64,000 nt of DNA, taken from assembly GCF_025716945.1 (NCBI RefSeq), contig NZ_JAOVZT010000002.1, positions 426,419-490,418 of the forward strand. The letters run 5' to 3'. The position numbers and the translations under genes were made by a program. This document shows, in pieces, positions 10,650-21,775 of the stretch. The notes beneath the pieces are model-generated. The model was not told the origin of the DNA. It was given only the letters and a program-made list of their open reading frames with translations, and searched no databases. Position 1 is the first letter of the stretch. Every line of letters starts with the position of its first letter. The stretch is from Geodermatophilus sp. YIM 151500 (GTDB lineage: Bacteria > Actinomycetota > Actinomycetes > Mycobacteriales > Geodermatophilaceae).

Positions 10650-10790
10650 GCCGGGCTCCACCCGGACGGCGGCGTCGGCTGCGGCTCCGCCCAGGGGTTC
10701 CTGCTCTGCCGCTCGGTACCGCTGGCGACGCTCCGGGTGGTGCTCACCGCCGACGCCGGCCGGCTGTGGCCGGGCCTGGTGGGGTCCCGC
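10650..10790 (+). pseudogene. Possible remnant of an EAL-domain (c-di-GMP phosphodiesterase) C-terminus
   Basis: The frame read from the first base of each codon at 10683 gives GCGSAQGFLLCRSVPLATL. This resembles the C-terminal end of EAL domains (consensus like GC..QGYLF.RPLPA.EL). There is no start codon or upstream EAL core, and the conserved Arg-Pro of that motif reads Arg-Ser. It is either a short decayed fragment or a chance likeness. Confidence 0.3.
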
Positions 10791-10948
10791 TGGACCGGGA
10801 CCGGGCACCGGGGGGCTCGCCCCGGCGGCGGACGGCCCGCCGCTCCGGGCCCGGAACGCGCTCGCGGCCCGGACGCGCTGCCGCCCTGCTCCGCGAGCTC
10901 CCGTCCCACTGCGGACGACGACGCGTCCCAGTCCATGGGACGGCTTGG

Positions 10949-10978
10949 TTGACGCCGCCCGTCGCCAGGGCGCACAGT
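10949..10978 (+). promoter_or_regulatory. Promoter of the ilvBNC leader
   Basis: TTGACG (10949-10954), an 18-base spacer, then CACAGT (10973-10978). The leader-peptide GTG lies 6 bases further on, so the leader mRNA should start at or very near its own start codon. Confidence 0.6.
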
Positions 10979-10984
10979 GTCCCC

Positions 10985-11017
10985 GTGCCGTGGGCTCGCC
11001 TCCTCGTAATCGTCTAG
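10985..11017 (+). CDS. ilv leader peptide (attenuation)
   Basis: GTG CCG TGG GCT CGC CTC CTC GTA ATC GTC TAG encodes the 10-residue peptide VPWARLLVIV. Five consecutive codons are branched-chain amino acids: Leu, Leu, Val, Ile, Val. It lies 28 bases before a strong intrinsic terminator. Ribosome stalling at these codons when charged Leu/Val/Ile tRNA is scarce would favour an alternative fold and let transcription enter ilvB. This is the standard attenuation design; the RNA folding itself is inferred. Confidence 0.88.
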   Translation: MPWARLLVIV

Positions 11018-11045
11018 CGCGCCGGTCGCCCGACCGACGCGCCCA

Positions 11046-11077
11046 CCCCTCCGTGCCTGCGGCACGAGGGGTTTTTT
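11046..11077 (+). terminator. ilvBNC attenuator terminator
   Basis: CCCCTC-C-GTGCC pairs with GGCAC-GAGGGG around a TGC loop, with one bulged C, followed by six T. This is a clear intrinsic terminator between the leader peptide and ilvB. The preceding segment 11018-11044 also holds GGTC/GACC and GCGCG/CGCGC arms that could build the alternative structure. Confidence 0.9.
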
Positions 11078-11137
11078 GTTGGCCGGAAGGCCGCAAACCA
11101 CGGAACGCCCGCCCCCCGCGCCCAGGGAGAGACCCAG

Positions 11138-13024
11138 ATGACCACCACCCCGAGCCCGTCCGCCACCCGCGACGCCGCCGCCGCGCTGGCCGGCGTCGAG
11201 ACGGTGGCCGGCTCCGTCGGCGCCGCGGAGCAGCCGCCGCGGAGCGTCACCGAGCCGGCGACGGGCATCACCGGGGCGCAGAGCCTCGTCCGCTCGCTGG
11301 AGGCCGTCGGGGTCGACGTGGTCTTCGGCATCCCGGGCGGGGCCATCCTGCCGGCCTACGACCCGCTGTTCGACTCGCGCGTGCGGCACGTGCTGGTCCG
11401 CCACGAGCAGGGCGCCGGGCACGCGGCCACCGGCTACGCGCAGGCCACCGGGCGGGTCGGGGTGTGCATGGCCACATCGGGGCCGGGTGCCACCAACCTG
11501 GTGACGCCGCTGGCGGACGCCTACATGGACTCGGTGCCGATCGTGGCGATCACCGGGCAGGTGCCCAGCCACGCGATCGGCACCGACGCCTTCCAGGAGG
11601 CCGACATCCGCGGCATCACCATGCCGATCACCAAGCACAACTTCCTGGTCACGGACGCCGCGGACATCCCGCAGCGGATCGCCGAGGCCTTCCACCTCGC
11701 GGCCAGCGGCCGGCCCGGGCCGGTGCTGGTGGACATCCCCAAGGACGTCCTGCAGGCGACCACCGACTTCGCCTGGCCGCCGCGGATGGACCTGCCCGGC
11801 TACAAGCCGACGACGCGCCCCCACGGCAAGCAGGTGCGCGAGGCCGCGGCGCTGCTCGCCGGAGCGAGCCGGCCGGTGCTGTACGTGGGCGGCGGGGTGA
11901 TCAAGGCCGGGGCGACCGAGGAGCTGGCCGAGCTCGCCGAGCTGACCGGTGCGCCGCTGGTGACCACGCTGATGGCACGCGGCGCGTTCCCCGACAGCAA
12001 CCCCCAGCACCTGGGCATGCCCGGGATGCACGGCACGGTGGCGGCGGTGACGGCCCTGCAGAAGGCCGACCTGCTCGTGGCCCTGGGCGCCCGCTTCGAC
12101 GACCGGGTCACCGGCCGGCTGTCGACCTTCGCGCCCGGCGCCCAGGTCGTGCACGCCGACATCGACCCGGCCGAGATCGGCAAGAACCGGAAGGCCGACG
12201 TGCCGATCGTCGGCGACGTCAAGGAGACGATCACGCAGCTCGTGGCGGCCCTGCGCGCCGAGCACGAGGCCGGTCACCGGGCGGACCTGTCGGCGTGGTG
12301 GGCGCAGTGCGACAGCTGGCGGCAGCGCTACCCGCTGGGCTACGACTGGCCGGAGGACGGCTCGCTGTCGCCGCAGTACGTCATCGAGCGGCTCGGCGCG
12401 ATCGCCGGACCCGACGCGATCTACGCCGCGGGCGTGGGGCAGCACCAGATGTGGGCAGCCCAGTTCATCTCCTACGAGAAGCCGGCCACCTGGCTCAACA
12501 GCGGCGGCCTGGGCACGATGGGCTACGCCGTGCCGGCCGCGATGGGCGCCAAATACGGCCGCCCGGAGGCCACGGTGTGGGCCATCGACGGCGACGGCTG
12601 TTTCCAGATGACCAACCAGGAGCTGGCCACCTGCGCCATCGAGGGCATCCCCATCAAGGTGGCGGTGATCAACAACGGCAACCTCGGGATGGTCCGGCAG
12701 TGGCAGACCCTCTTCTACGAGGGGCGCTACTCCAACACGAAGCTGCACCCGCAGGACGCCGAGGGCAGGCCCAAGCCGGTGCGCATCCCCGATTTCGTGG
12801 CGCTGGCCGAGGCGCTCGGCTGCGTGGGGCTGCGCTGCGAGAACAAGGACGACGTCGACGCGGTCATCGAGAAGGCGATGGCCATCGACGACGCCCCGGT
12901 GGTCATCGACTTCGTCGTCGGCCACGACGCCCAGGTGTGGCCGATGGTCGCCGCGGGCGCCAGCAACGACGACATCCTGGCCGCCCGCGACGTCCGCCCG
13001 GTCTTCGGCGACGGGCAGGTCTAG
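11138..13024 (+). CDS. ilvB: Acetolactate (acetohydroxyacid) synthase large subunit
   Basis: The ThDP-, FAD- and Mg-dependent enzyme that condenses pyruvate with pyruvate or 2-ketobutyrate, the first common step of branched-chain amino acid synthesis. At 628 aa it has the N-terminal ThDP domain with catalytic Glu90 ([19 protein letters not shown]), a central FAD domain ([18 protein letters not shown]), and the C-terminal ThDP motif starting [12 protein letters not shown] and ending [12 protein letters not shown]. The first 40 residues are a poorly conserved extension. The ATG follows GGGAGAG. It is controlled by the upstream leader attenuator and paired with ilvN downstream. Confidence 0.97.
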   Translation: MTTTPSPSATRDAAAALAGVETVAGSVGAAEQPPRSVTEPATGITGAQSLVRSLEAVGVDVVFGIPGGAILPAYDPLFDSRVRHVLVRHEQGAGHAATGYAQATGRVGVCMATSGPGATNLVTPLADAYMDSVPIVAITGQVPSHAIGTDAFQEADIRGITMPITKHNFLVTDAADIPQRIAEAFHLAASGRPGPVLVDIPKDVLQATTDFAWPPRMDLPGYKPTTRPHGKQVREAAALLAGASRPVLYVGGGVIKAGATEELAELAELTGAPLVTTLMARGAFPDSNPQHLGMPGMHGTVAAVTALQKADLLVALGARFDDRVTGRLSTFAPGAQVVHADIDPAEIGKNRKADVPIVGDVKETITQLVAALRAEHEAGHRADLSAWWAQCDSWRQRYPLGYDWPEDGSLSPQYVIERLGAIAGPDAIYAAGVGQHQMWAAQFISYEKPATWLNSGGLGTMGYAVPAAMGAKYGRPEATVWAIDGDGCFQMTNQELATCAIEGIPIKVAVINNGNLGMVRQWQTLFYEGRYSNTKLHPQDAEGRPKPVRIPDFVALAEALGCVGLRCENKDDVDAVIEKAMAIDDAPVVIDFVVGHDAQVWPMVAAGASNDDILAARDVRPVFGDGQV

Positions 13025-14800
<1,776 letters not shown>

Positions 14801-14815
14801 GCGAGCCGACCGGGC

Positions 14816-14838
14816 CCCGTCACCGGGAGGGTGACGGG
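14816..14838. terminator. Bidirectional hairpin between ilvC and the Q/G/Y-rich gene
   Basis: CCCGTCACC and GGTGACGGG form a perfect 9-bp stem with loop GGGAG. It lies just after ilvC and covers the stop codon of the opposing gene. There is no T tract. Confidence 0.6.
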
Positions 14839-15845
14839 AACCCGGTCGTCGCCGTCAGCGCGCGGCGGGCCCGGTGCGCGCCGAAGAAGCGCGCCGACGT
14901 CCGCAGCGAGAGCAGGACGACGATCGCCACCGCGGCGAGGAAGAACACCAGGCTGAAGAACGCGGCACCGCCGCCGGTCGTCGGGTCGGTCGCGACACCC
15001 AGGAGCCCGAGCAGGGTGACCGGTACCGCGATGGACCCGCCGACGAGCAGCAGCACGCGGCTGCGGCCGGTCAGCGCCCACACCGAACCCCACAGCGTGA
15101 GCACGGTCCAGCCGACGACGAGCAGGCCGACGACGAGCAGGCCGACGCCGAAGGCGTTCGACGCGTCGGCGCCGAGGCCGGCGAAGGGATCGACGCCGGT
15201 GCCGAAGGGGTCCTCGCCCAGGCTCCCGTCCTGCAGGGCGCCGGCCAGCCCGAACAGGGCGGCGCCGCCGAGCACGACGGCGAGGGACACCAGCACGCCC
15301 AGGGCGCCGAACACCATGCCGAGGACGGCGGCGACGACGACCGGCGCGGGCTTGGCCGGCACGACGGACTGGCCGTAGGGGCCGTAGCCGGCCGGGTAGC
15401 CGTACTGGCCCTGCCCGTACTGGCCCTGCCCGTACTGGCCGTACTGACCCGGGTCGTACTGCCCGTACCCGTACTGCCCGGGCTGGCCCTGCCCGGGCTG
15501 CTCGTACTGGCCCTGCGGGTACTGCGCGTACGGGCCCTGGCGGTACTGGTCGTACTGGGCCGGCGGGTACTGCGCGTACTGGCCCTGGCCGGGCTGGCCG
15601 GGCTGGCCGGGCTGGCCCTGCCCGGGCCGGCCCTGGCCGGGCCGGCCCTGGCCGGGCTGGTTCTGCCCGTACGGGTCGGCCTGCTGCTGGCCGGACGGTG
15701 GCCACTCGTAGGGCCGCGTGTGGCCGGGGCCGGGCGTGCTGCTCTCCGTGCCGGCCGGACCGGGCGTGCTGTTCTCCGGGCTGCCGCTCGCCGGCGGCTG
15801 CGGGGCGGTGTCCCGACGGTGCTGGTCGTCCCGCTCGTCGCTCAT
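14820..15845 (-). CDS. Q/G/Y/P-rich membrane protein with four C-terminal helices
   Basis: A 341-aa protein in two parts. Residues 1-165 are cytoplasmic low-complexity sequence dominated by Gln, Gly, Pro and Tyr (repeats such as GQGRPGQGRPGQ and QYGQGQYGQGQYGY). Residues 168-314 hold four hydrophobic helices (about 168-200, 232-256, 263-285, 294-314) resembling DUF4064-like actinobacterial membrane proteins. The ATG at 15845 follows GGAGGGGACC. The function is unknown. The low-complexity head could mediate self-association, by inference. It is convergent with ilvC and divergent from serA. Confidence 0.8.
   Translation of the reverse strand: MSDERDDQHRRDTAPQPPASGSPENSTPGPAGTESSTPGPGHTRPYEWPPSGQQQADPYGQNQPGQGRPGQGRPGQGQPGQPGQPGQGQYAQYPPAQYDQYRQGPYAQYPQGQYEQPGQGQPGQYGYGQYDPGQYGQYGQGQYGQGQYGYPAGYGPYGQSVVPAKPAPVVVAAVLGMVFGALGVLVSLAVVLGGAALFGLAGALQDGSLGEDPFGTGVDPFAGLGADASNAFGVGLLVVGLLVVGWTVLTLWGSVWALTGRSRVLLLVGGSIAVPVTLLGLLGVATDPTTGGGAAFFSLVFFLAAVAIVVLLSLRTSARFFGAHRARRALTATTGFPSPSR
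15400..15665. repeat. Low-complexity coding repeats of the Q/G/Y-rich protein
   Basis: Short direct repeats (units such as GGCCGGGCT and CCGTACTGGCCCTGC, 9 to 15 bases) encode the Gln/Gly/Pro/Tyr-rich head. All units keep the reading frame, but copy number is likely to vary between strains. Confidence 0.75.
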
Positions 15846-16008
15846 GGTCCCCTCCGTCGGGCCGCGGGCGCCGTTCGATCGGACGCGCGGCGTCGAGGGC
15901 CAGGATTCCCGCGCGGCGACGGGCGGGGCAAGCCGGGCGCTCCCCGTCCGGGTGGCGAGGTCACCCGGGCCGGTCGGGGCGGCTGCCCGCCCGCTCACCA
16001 GGCCTCCC

Positions 16009-16014
16009 TAGGCT
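16009..16014 (+). promoter_or_regulatory. -10 box of serA, leaderless
   Basis: TAGGCT ends 8 bases before the serA GTG. There is no ribosome site upstream. Confidence 0.6.
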
Positions 16015-16022
16015 GTCCGTCC

Positions 16023-17624
16023 GTGACCACGAGCCTGCCCGTCGTCCTGATCACCGAAGAACTCGCGCCGAGCGTCCTGGACGTGCTCGGCGACGAGGTG
16101 GAGATCCGGCACGTCGACGGCACCGACCGCGCGGCCTTGCTGCCCGCACTCGCCGACGCGGCCGCGGTGCTCATCCGCAGCGCCACACGCATCGACGCCG
16201 AGGCGCTGACCGCCGCGCCGAACCTGCGGGTCGTGGCCCGCGCCGGCATCGGCCTGGACAACGTCGACGTGGCGGCCGCGACCGAGCGCGGCGTCATGGT
16301 GGTCAACGCGCCCACGTCGAACATCGTCAGCGCCGCCGAGCACGCCGTCGCGCTGCTGCTGGCCGCCGCCCGGCACATCCCGGCAGCCGACGCGTCGCTG
16401 CGCGAGGGGCAGTGGAAGCGGTCGAAGTTCACCGGCGTCGAGGTCGTCGACAAGACGGTCGGCGTGATCGGGCTGGGACGGATCGGCATCCTGGTCGCCC
16501 AGCGGCTCGCCGGCTTCGGCGTCGACCTGATCGCCTACGACCCCTACATCCAGCCCGGCCGGGCGGCGCAGCTCGGCGTCCGGCTGGTACCGCTGGACGA
16601 GCTGCTGCGCGAATCGGACTTCATCACCGTCCACCTGCCCAAGACACCCGAGACGCTCGGCATGATCGGCGCCGCCGAGCTGGCCACGACCAAGCGCGGC
16701 GTCATCCTGGTCAACGCCGCGCGCGGCGGGCTGGTCGACGAGCAGGCGCTGGCCGACGCGCTGAAGTCCGGCCAGGTCGGTGCCGCCGGCCTCGACGTCT
16801 ACGAGTCCGAGCCGTGCACCGACAGCCCGCTGTTCGAGCTGCCCAACACCGTCGTGACCCCGCACCTGGGCGCCTCCACGACGGAGGCGCAGGACAAGGC
16901 CGGCACCGCGGTCGCCACCTCGGTGCGGCTGGCGCTGCAGGGCGAGTTCGTCCCCGACGCGGTCAACGTGCAGGCCGGTGGCGTCGTCGCCGAGGACGTC
17001 CGGCCGGGCCTGCCGCTGGCGGAGAAGCTGGGCCGGGTCTTCACCGCGGTCGCCGGCGGGCTCGCCCAGTCGGTCACCGTCGACGTGCGCGGCAAGCTGG
17101 CCGAGTTCGACGTCTCGGTGCTCTCGCTGGCGGTGCTGCGCGGCGTGTTCACCGACGTCGTCGAGGAGCAGGTCACCTACGTCAACGCACCGCTGCTCGC
17201 CGAGCAGCGCGGCCTCGAGGTGGCGCTGACCAGCGATCTGGAGAGCCCCACCTACCGCAACCTGGTCACCGTCCGCGGTGCCATGGCCGACGGCAGCCAG
17301 GTCACCGTCTCCGGCACCCTCTACGGCAAGAACCAGGTCCCCCGGCTCACCGAGGTCGCGGGCTTCGAGATCGACCTGGAGGCGTCCGGCTACCTGCTGT
17401 TCTTCACCTACACCGACCGGCCGGGCGTCGTCGGCACCGTGGGCGCCGCGCTGGGCGAGGCGTCGGTCAACATCGCCGGCGCCCAGGTCAGCCGGACCAC
17501 GCGCGGCGGTGAGGCGCTCATGGCCGTCATCGTCGACAGCCCCGTGCCGCCGGAGCTGCTGGGCGACATCGCCGCCCGGATCGGCGCCCGGGAGGCCCGC
17601 GCGGCCGACCTCAACCCCTTCTGA
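16023..17624 (+). CDS. serA: D-3-phosphoglycerate dehydrogenase
   Basis: Oxidises 3-phosphoglycerate to 3-phosphohydroxypyruvate, the first step of serine synthesis. At 533 aa it is the long type I form: substrate-binding segments ([20 protein letters not shown]), a Rossmann motif [31 protein letters not shown], catalytic His in [17 protein letters not shown], an intervening ASB domain (about residues 310-450) and a C-terminal ACT domain ([34 protein letters not shown]). Serine feedback through ACT/ASB is known for this type. The GTG start is fixed by the TAGGCT box 8 bases upstream. Confidence 0.97.
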   Translation: MTTSLPVVLITEELAPSVLDVLGDEVEIRHVDGTDRAALLPALADAAAVLIRSATRIDAEALTAAPNLRVVARAGIGLDNVDVAAATERGVMVVNAPTSNIVSAAEHAVALLLAAARHIPAADASLREGQWKRSKFTGVEVVDKTVGVIGLGRIGILVAQRLAGFGVDLIAYDPYIQPGRAAQLGVRLVPLDELLRESDFITVHLPKTPETLGMIGAAELATTKRGVILVNAARGGLVDEQALADALKSGQVGAAGLDVYESEPCTDSPLFELPNTVVTPHLGASTTEAQDKAGTAVATSVRLALQGEFVPDAVNVQAGGVVAEDVRPGLPLAEKLGRVFTAVAGGLAQSVTVDVRGKLAEFDVSVLSLAVLRGVFTDVVEEQVTYVNAPLLAEQRGLEVALTSDLESPTYRNLVTVRGAMADGSQVTVSGTLYGKNQVPRLTEVAGFEIDLEASGYLLFFTYTDRPGVVGTVGAALGEASVNIAGAQVSRTTRGGEALMAVIVDSPVPPELLGDIAARIGAREARAADLNPF

Positions 17625-17626
17625 CC

Positions 17627-17632
17627 TAGGGT
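17627..17632 (+). promoter_or_regulatory. -10 box of leuB, leaderless
   Basis: TAGGGT ends 8 bases before the leuB ATG. It lies in the 16-base gap after serA, so leuB has its own promoter candidate despite the tight spacing. Confidence 0.6.
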
Positions 17633-17640
17633 TGCGCCCC

Positions 17641-18663
17641 ATGCGCCTGGCTGTGATTCCTGGTGACGGCATCGGTCCGGAGGTCGTGGGGGAGGCGCTG
17701 AAGGTCCTCCGCGCCATCGCGCCCGACGTGGAGGACACGACCTACGACCTCGGCGCCGCCCGCTGGCAGCGGACCGGGGAGCTGCTGCCCGACGCGGTCC
17801 TCGACGAGCTGCGCCAGCACGACGCCATCCTGCTGGGAGCGATCGGTGATCCCGGGGTGCCGAGCGGGATCCTCGAGCGGGGCCTGCTGCTGCGGTTGCG
17901 CTTCGAGCTCGACCACCACGTCAACCTGCGGCCGGCCCGGCTGTTCGAGGGTGCGACCAGCCCGCTCGCCGAGCCGGGCGAGGTGGACATGCTCTGCATC
18001 CGCGAGGGCACCGAGGGGCTCTACGCGGGGACGGGCGGGGTGATGCGCCGCGACACCCCGCACGAGGTCGCCACCGAGGTCAGCATCAACACCGCCTTCG
18101 GCGTCGAGCGCGTCGTCCGGTACGCCTTCGAGCGGGCCGTCGCCCGGCCGCGCCGGCACCTGACGCTCATCCACAAGACCAACGTGCTCACGTACGCCGG
18201 GTCGCTGTGGTCCCGGACGGTGGAGGAGCTGTCGGCCGAGTTCCCCGAGGTCACGGTGGGCTACCAGCACGTCGACGCGGCCTCGATGTTCTTCATCACC
18301 GACCCCGGCCGGTACGACGTCATCGTGACCGACAACCTGTTCGGTGACATCGTCACCGACATCGCCGCCGCGGTGACCGGCGGCATCGGCCTGGCGGCCA
18401 GCGGCAACCTCGACGTGTCGGGCACCAACCCGAGCATGTTCGAGCCGGTCCACGGATCGGCGCCCGACATCGCCGGCCAGGGCGTCGCCGACCCGACCGC
18501 GGCCGTGCTGTCGGTCGGCCTGCTGCTCGAGCACATGGGCCGGCGCGACGAGGCCCGCAAGGTCGAGGCGGCCGTCGCCTTCGAGCTGTCCACCCGCGAC
18601 GGGCAGGCACCCCTTCGCACCGCCGAGGTCGGCGACCGGCTCGCCGCACTGGCCGGACGGTGA
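17641..18663 (+). CDS. leuB: 3-isopropylmalate dehydrogenase
   Basis: The NAD-dependent oxidative decarboxylase of leucine synthesis. At 340 aa it is the short actinobacterial form. Motifs are [20 protein letters not shown] at the N-terminus, [71 protein letters not shown] (metal-binding aspartates) and [22 protein letters not shown]. The ATG follows a TAGGGT box. Only 4 bases separate it from the acyl-CoA ligase gene. leuA and leuCD are not in the window. Confidence 0.95.
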   Translation: MRLAVIPGDGIGPEVVGEALKVLRAIAPDVEDTTYDLGAARWQRTGELLPDAVLDELRQHDAILLGAIGDPGVPSGILERGLLLRLRFELDHHVNLRPARLFEGATSPLAEPGEVDMLCIREGTEGLYAGTGGVMRRDTPHEVATEVSINTAFGVERVVRYAFERAVARPRRHLTLIHKTNVLTYAGSLWSRTVEELSAEFPEVTVGYQHVDAASMFFITDPGRYDVIVTDNLFGDIVTDIAAAVTGGIGLAASGNLDVSGTNPSMFEPVHGSAPDIAGQGVADPTAAVLSVGLLLEHMGRRDEARKVEAAVAFELSTRDGQAPLRTAEVGDRLAALAGR

Positions 18664-18667
18664 CCCG

Positions 18668-20338
18668 GTGGCGACCGCGTCCCCCTACGACAGCCGGCCG
18701 TGGCTGGCCAGCTACGGCGAGGGCACGCCGAGCGGCCTGACCCCGGAGTTCCGCGACGCGCTGGCGATGTTCCGGGCGTCGGTGGCCCGCGACCCCGACG
18801 GCGACGCCATCCGCTACTTCGACGGGCGCATCACGCTGCGCGACCTCGACGAGCTCAGCGACGCCTTCGCCGCCGGGCTGCTCGAGGAGGGCTTCGAGCG
18901 GGGCGACCGGGTGGCGCTCTACCTGCAGAACGTGCCCCAGTTCGTCATCGCGCTGGTGGGCACGTGGAAGGCCGGCGGCATCGCGGTCTCGATCAACCCG
19001 ATGAACCGCGCGCGTGAGCTCCAGCTGCTGCTCGGCGACTCGGGTGCCCGGGTGCTGGTGTGCCTGCAGGGCCTGTGGCGCGACGTGGCCTCCGACGTCG
19101 TCCCGGCCACGGACGTGCGGCTGGTGCTGACCACCTCGGAGCGGGAGCACCAGAGCCGGGACGACCCGCGGGCGTTCGCCGGCGTCGAGCCGCCGGAGCT
19201 GCCGCCCGGCACCGTCGACCTCGCCGGGATGCTGCGGCGCCACCGGGGGCGGACGCCGCCGCCGGTGGAGTTCGGCCCGGACGAGCCGGCCTTCCTCACC
19301 TACACCTCGGGCACGACCGGACCGCCCAAGGGTGCGATGAACACCCACGGCAACGTGGTCTTCAACAGCCAGACGTACCGGGAGTGGTGCGGCCTCGGAG
19401 CGGACGACGTCATCCTCGGCGTCGCCCCGCTGTTCCACATCACCGGCCTCATCGGGCACGTCACCCTGGCCCTGCTGCTGGGGGCGCCGCTGGTGCTCTT
19501 CCACCGCTTCGAGCCGTCGCTGGCCGTCGACACCATCCGCGCCGAGCGCCCCACGTTCACGGTCGGCGCGATCACGGTGTTCATCGCGCTGATGAACGCG
19601 CCCGGCGCCGACCGCGAGGCGCTGTCGTCGCTGACCCGCATCTGGTCCGGTGGCGCGCCGATCCCGCCGAGCACCGTCCGCGCCTTCGCGTCCGCCTTCG
19701 GGCACTACATCCACAACATCTACGGGCTGACGGAGACGACCTCCCCGTCGCACGCCGTCCCCTTCGGCGCCGACGCCCCGGTCGACGAGGCCTCCGGCGC
19801 GCTGTCGGTCGGGGTGCCGCTGTTCGACACGGTGGTGCGCATCGTCGACGACGAGGGCCGCGACCTGCCGCCCGGCGAGGTCGGCGAGATCGTCACGGCG
19901 GGCCCCCAGGTCGTGCCGGGGTACTGGCGCAAGCCCGAGGAGACCGCGACGGCGCTGCCCGGCGGCGCGCTGCGCACCGGCGACGTCGGCTACATGGACG
20001 AGCGCGGCTGGTTCTACGTCGTCGACCGGAAGAAGGACCAGATCAACGCCGGCGGCTACAAGGTCTGGCCGCGCGAGGTCGAGGACGTGCTGTACGAGCA
20101 CGAGGCGGTGCGCGAGGCCGCCGTGGTCGGCGTGCCCGACGAGTACCGCGGCGAGACGGTCAAGGCCTACGTCAGCCTCCGCCCGGGCCGCACCGCCACC
20201 GCCGACGAGCTCGTCTCCTTCTGCCGGGAGCGCATGGCGGCCTACAAGTACCCCCGTCTGGTGGAGGTCCTCGACGAGCTCCCCAAGACGGTCACGGGCA
20301 AGCTGCTGCGCCGGGAGCTGCGCGCCCGCGACCGCTAG
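18668..20338 (+). CDS. AMP-forming acyl-CoA synthetase
   Basis: A 556-aa ANL-superfamily ligase that should activate a carboxylic acid as acyl-AMP and then acyl-CoA. It has all core motifs: YTSGTTGPPKGAMNTH (P-loop, about residues 216-231), YGLTETTSPSH (A5), GWFYVVDRKKDQINAGGYKVWPREVEDVL (A7/A8) and PKTVTGKLLRREL with the catalytic Lys (A10). The N-terminal organisation suggests a medium/long-chain or aryl acid ligase; the substrate is unknown. The GTG start is 4 bases after leuB. It faces a minus-strand cluster with enoyl-CoA hydratase and aldehyde dehydrogenase, which fits catabolism. Confidence 0.92.
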   Translation: MATASPYDSRPWLASYGEGTPSGLTPEFRDALAMFRASVARDPDGDAIRYFDGRITLRDLDELSDAFAAGLLEEGFERGDRVALYLQNVPQFVIALVGTWKAGGIAVSINPMNRARELQLLLGDSGARVLVCLQGLWRDVASDVVPATDVRLVLTTSEREHQSRDDPRAFAGVEPPELPPGTVDLAGMLRRHRGRTPPPVEFGPDEPAFLTYTSGTTGPPKGAMNTHGNVVFNSQTYREWCGLGADDVILGVAPLFHITGLIGHVTLALLLGAPLVLFHRFEPSLAVDTIRAERPTFTVGAITVFIALMNAPGADREALSSLTRIWSGGAPIPPSTVRAFASAFGHYIHNIYGLTETTSPSHAVPFGADAPVDEASGALSVGVPLFDTVVRIVDDEGRDLPPGEVGEIVTAGPQVVPGYWRKPEETATALPGGALRTGDVGYMDERGWFYVVDRKKDQINAGGYKVWPREVEDVLYEHEAVREAAVVGVPDEYRGETVKAYVSLRPGRTATADELVSFCRERMAAYKYPRLVEVLDELPKTVTGKLLRRELRARDR

Positions 20339-20379
20339 GGCCCGGCCGCGCGCCTGCGGTCGCGTCGCTGCCGAGCGGC

Positions 20380-21054
20380 TCAGCCCGCGGCGCTCTCGGC
20401 CTCCCCGTCGTCGGCCGGGGCGGTCCGCAGCAGGTACCGCAGGATGAAGTCGTGCGAGGTCTCCAGGTGCAGGCGGGTGAGGTCGGCGACCTCGCGGGGG
20501 TCGCCCCGCCGGACGGCGGCGAGGATGCGCCGGTGCTCCTCGTGCAGGTGCTCGACGTCGCCGATGACCTCGAGGTGCAGGTAGACGTAGCGGTCGGTCT
20601 GCCGGCGCAGCTGCTCGGTCAGGGCCACCATCCGCGGCCGGTCGGCGCGCGTGTAGACCAGCGCGTGGAACTGCGCGTTGGCCTCCAGCCACTCGGCGGG
20701 TGAGATGTCCGCACTCTCCATCCGGTCGAGCAGCGCGGCCATCTGGGTGGTCTCCGCGCGACCGACGTTCGGCACGGCGATGCCGGTGACCACCGGCTCG
20801 ATCGCCTCGCGCATCTCGTAGAGCTCCTGCAGCTCCCGGATCGACAGCCCGGCGACGACCGCTCCGGCGGGGCCGAGCTCGACCAGCCCCTCGGCGGACA
20901 GCAGGTACAGCGCGTCGCGCACCGGGATGCGGCTGACCCCGTACTCCGCCGCGATCTCCGACTGCGACAGCAGCGTGCCCGGGGGCAGCGCGCCCGTCCG
21001 CAGCCGGTCGCGCAGGCCCTCGGCCACCCGGCTGCCGGCGGCTCCACCGCTCAC
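20380..21054 (-). CDS. GntR-family (FCD) transcriptional regulator
   Basis: A 224-aa repressor-type protein. The N-terminal winged helix-turn-helix (about residues 6-68: GLRDRLRTGALPPGTLLSQSEIAAEYGVSRIPVRDALYLLSAEGLVEL) is followed by an all-helical FCD ligand domain (ELYEMREAIEPVVTG, WLEANAQFHALVYTRADRP, HLHEEHRRILAAVRRGDPREVADLTRLHLE). The FCD metal set appears intact (N..FH, HEEH, H). It is the last gene of the minus-strand cluster, 7 bases after the enoyl-CoA hydratase. A palindrome next to the cluster promoter (23351-23376) is its best candidate operator. Confidence 0.92.
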   Translation of the reverse strand: MSGGAAGSRVAEGLRDRLRTGALPPGTLLSQSEIAAEYGVSRIPVRDALYLLSAEGLVELGPAGAVVAGLSIRELQELYEMREAIEPVVTGIAVPNVGRAETTQMAALLDRMESADISPAEWLEANAQFHALVYTRADRPRMVALTEQLRRQTDRYVYLHLEVIGDVEHLHEEHRRILAAVRRGDPREVADLTRLHLETSHDFILRYLLRTAPADDGEAESAAG

Positions 21055-21061
21055 CCGGCGC

Positions 21062-21775
21062 TCACCCCTCCCCGCGGCGCAGCGAGCCGACCACGAGCCG
21101 GTCGAGGCTCATGTCCAGCGCCTGGTCGTCGCCGACGGCGCCGAACGCCCGCAGCATGTCGCGGATGTCGGCGTGCACCCGCGGGCTGCGGGCGCGCAGC
21201 TGGGCGACCCGGTCGTCGACGTCCTTGCGCAGCTCCTCGGCCGAGGCGACGACCCCGTTGAGCAGGCCGAGCTCCTGGGCCCGCGCGGCGCTGATCTTCT
21301 CGCCGGTGGCGGTGAGCCAGAAGGCCTGCCGGCGGCCGACGACCCGGGGCAGCCAGGCCAGCACGAGCGCCGGGGCCAGGCCGATGCCGACCTCCGGGAA
21401 GGAGAACCGCGCGTCGGCCACGGCCACCGACACGTCGCACGCCGCGACGACGCCGACGCCGAAGCCGGCGGCGTCGCCCTGCACCTCGGCCACGGTGACC
21501 AGCCGGGTGTCGCGCAGCGCGCGGGTGACCGTCGTCAGCGTCTCCGCCTCGCCGCGGACGGCACCGGGGGCGGTGCTGGTCCCCCCGCGCTCGCGGCCGA
21601 GGCAGAACGCCTCGCCGCGTGAGCGGATGCGCAGCACGTGCGCGTCGGCCGGCGGGTCGACCAGGAAGGCGATCAGCTCGCGCAGGTCGGCCAGCGTCCA
21701 CAGGTTCTCGGGTCCGCGGTCGAGCTCGGCGACGGCGACGCCGTCGGTGACGGGGGAGATGCCGAAGCCGGCCAT
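21062..21775 (-). CDS. Enoyl-CoA hydratase/isomerase family protein
   Basis: A 237-aa crotonase-fold protein. It shows the oxyanion-hole strands (FCLGRERGGTSTAP; QGDAAGFGVGVVAACDVSVAVADARFSFPEVGIGLAP) and the helical C-terminus. It is somewhat shorter than typical crotonases (about 255-260 aa), and the first oxyanion loop is divergent, so hydratase activity is not assured. The ATG shares one base with the aldehyde dehydrogenase stop (TGATG), indicating translational coupling. The context suggests beta-oxidation-like processing of an acyl-CoA. Confidence 0.85.
   Translation of the reverse strand: MAGFGISPVTDGVAVAELDRGPENLWTLADLRELIAFLVDPPADAHVLRIRSRGEAFCLGRERGGTSTAPGAVRGEAETLTTVTRALRDTRLVTVAEVQGDAAGFGVGVVAACDVSVAVADARFSFPEVGIGLAPALVLAWLPRVVGRRQAFWLTATGEKISAARAQELGLLNGVVASAEELRKDVDDRVAQLRARSPRVHADIRDMLRAFGAVGDDQALDMSLDRLVVGSLRRGEG

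Larger units (their letters stand above)
10616..11137. other. Intergenic region ilvD-ilvB
   Basis: These 522 bases hold no intact gene apart from the leader peptide. They contain a possible EAL-domain remnant (10650-10790), the ilv leader promoter (10949-10978), the leader peptide (10985-11017) and the attenuator hairpin (11046-11077). Confidence 0.7.
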
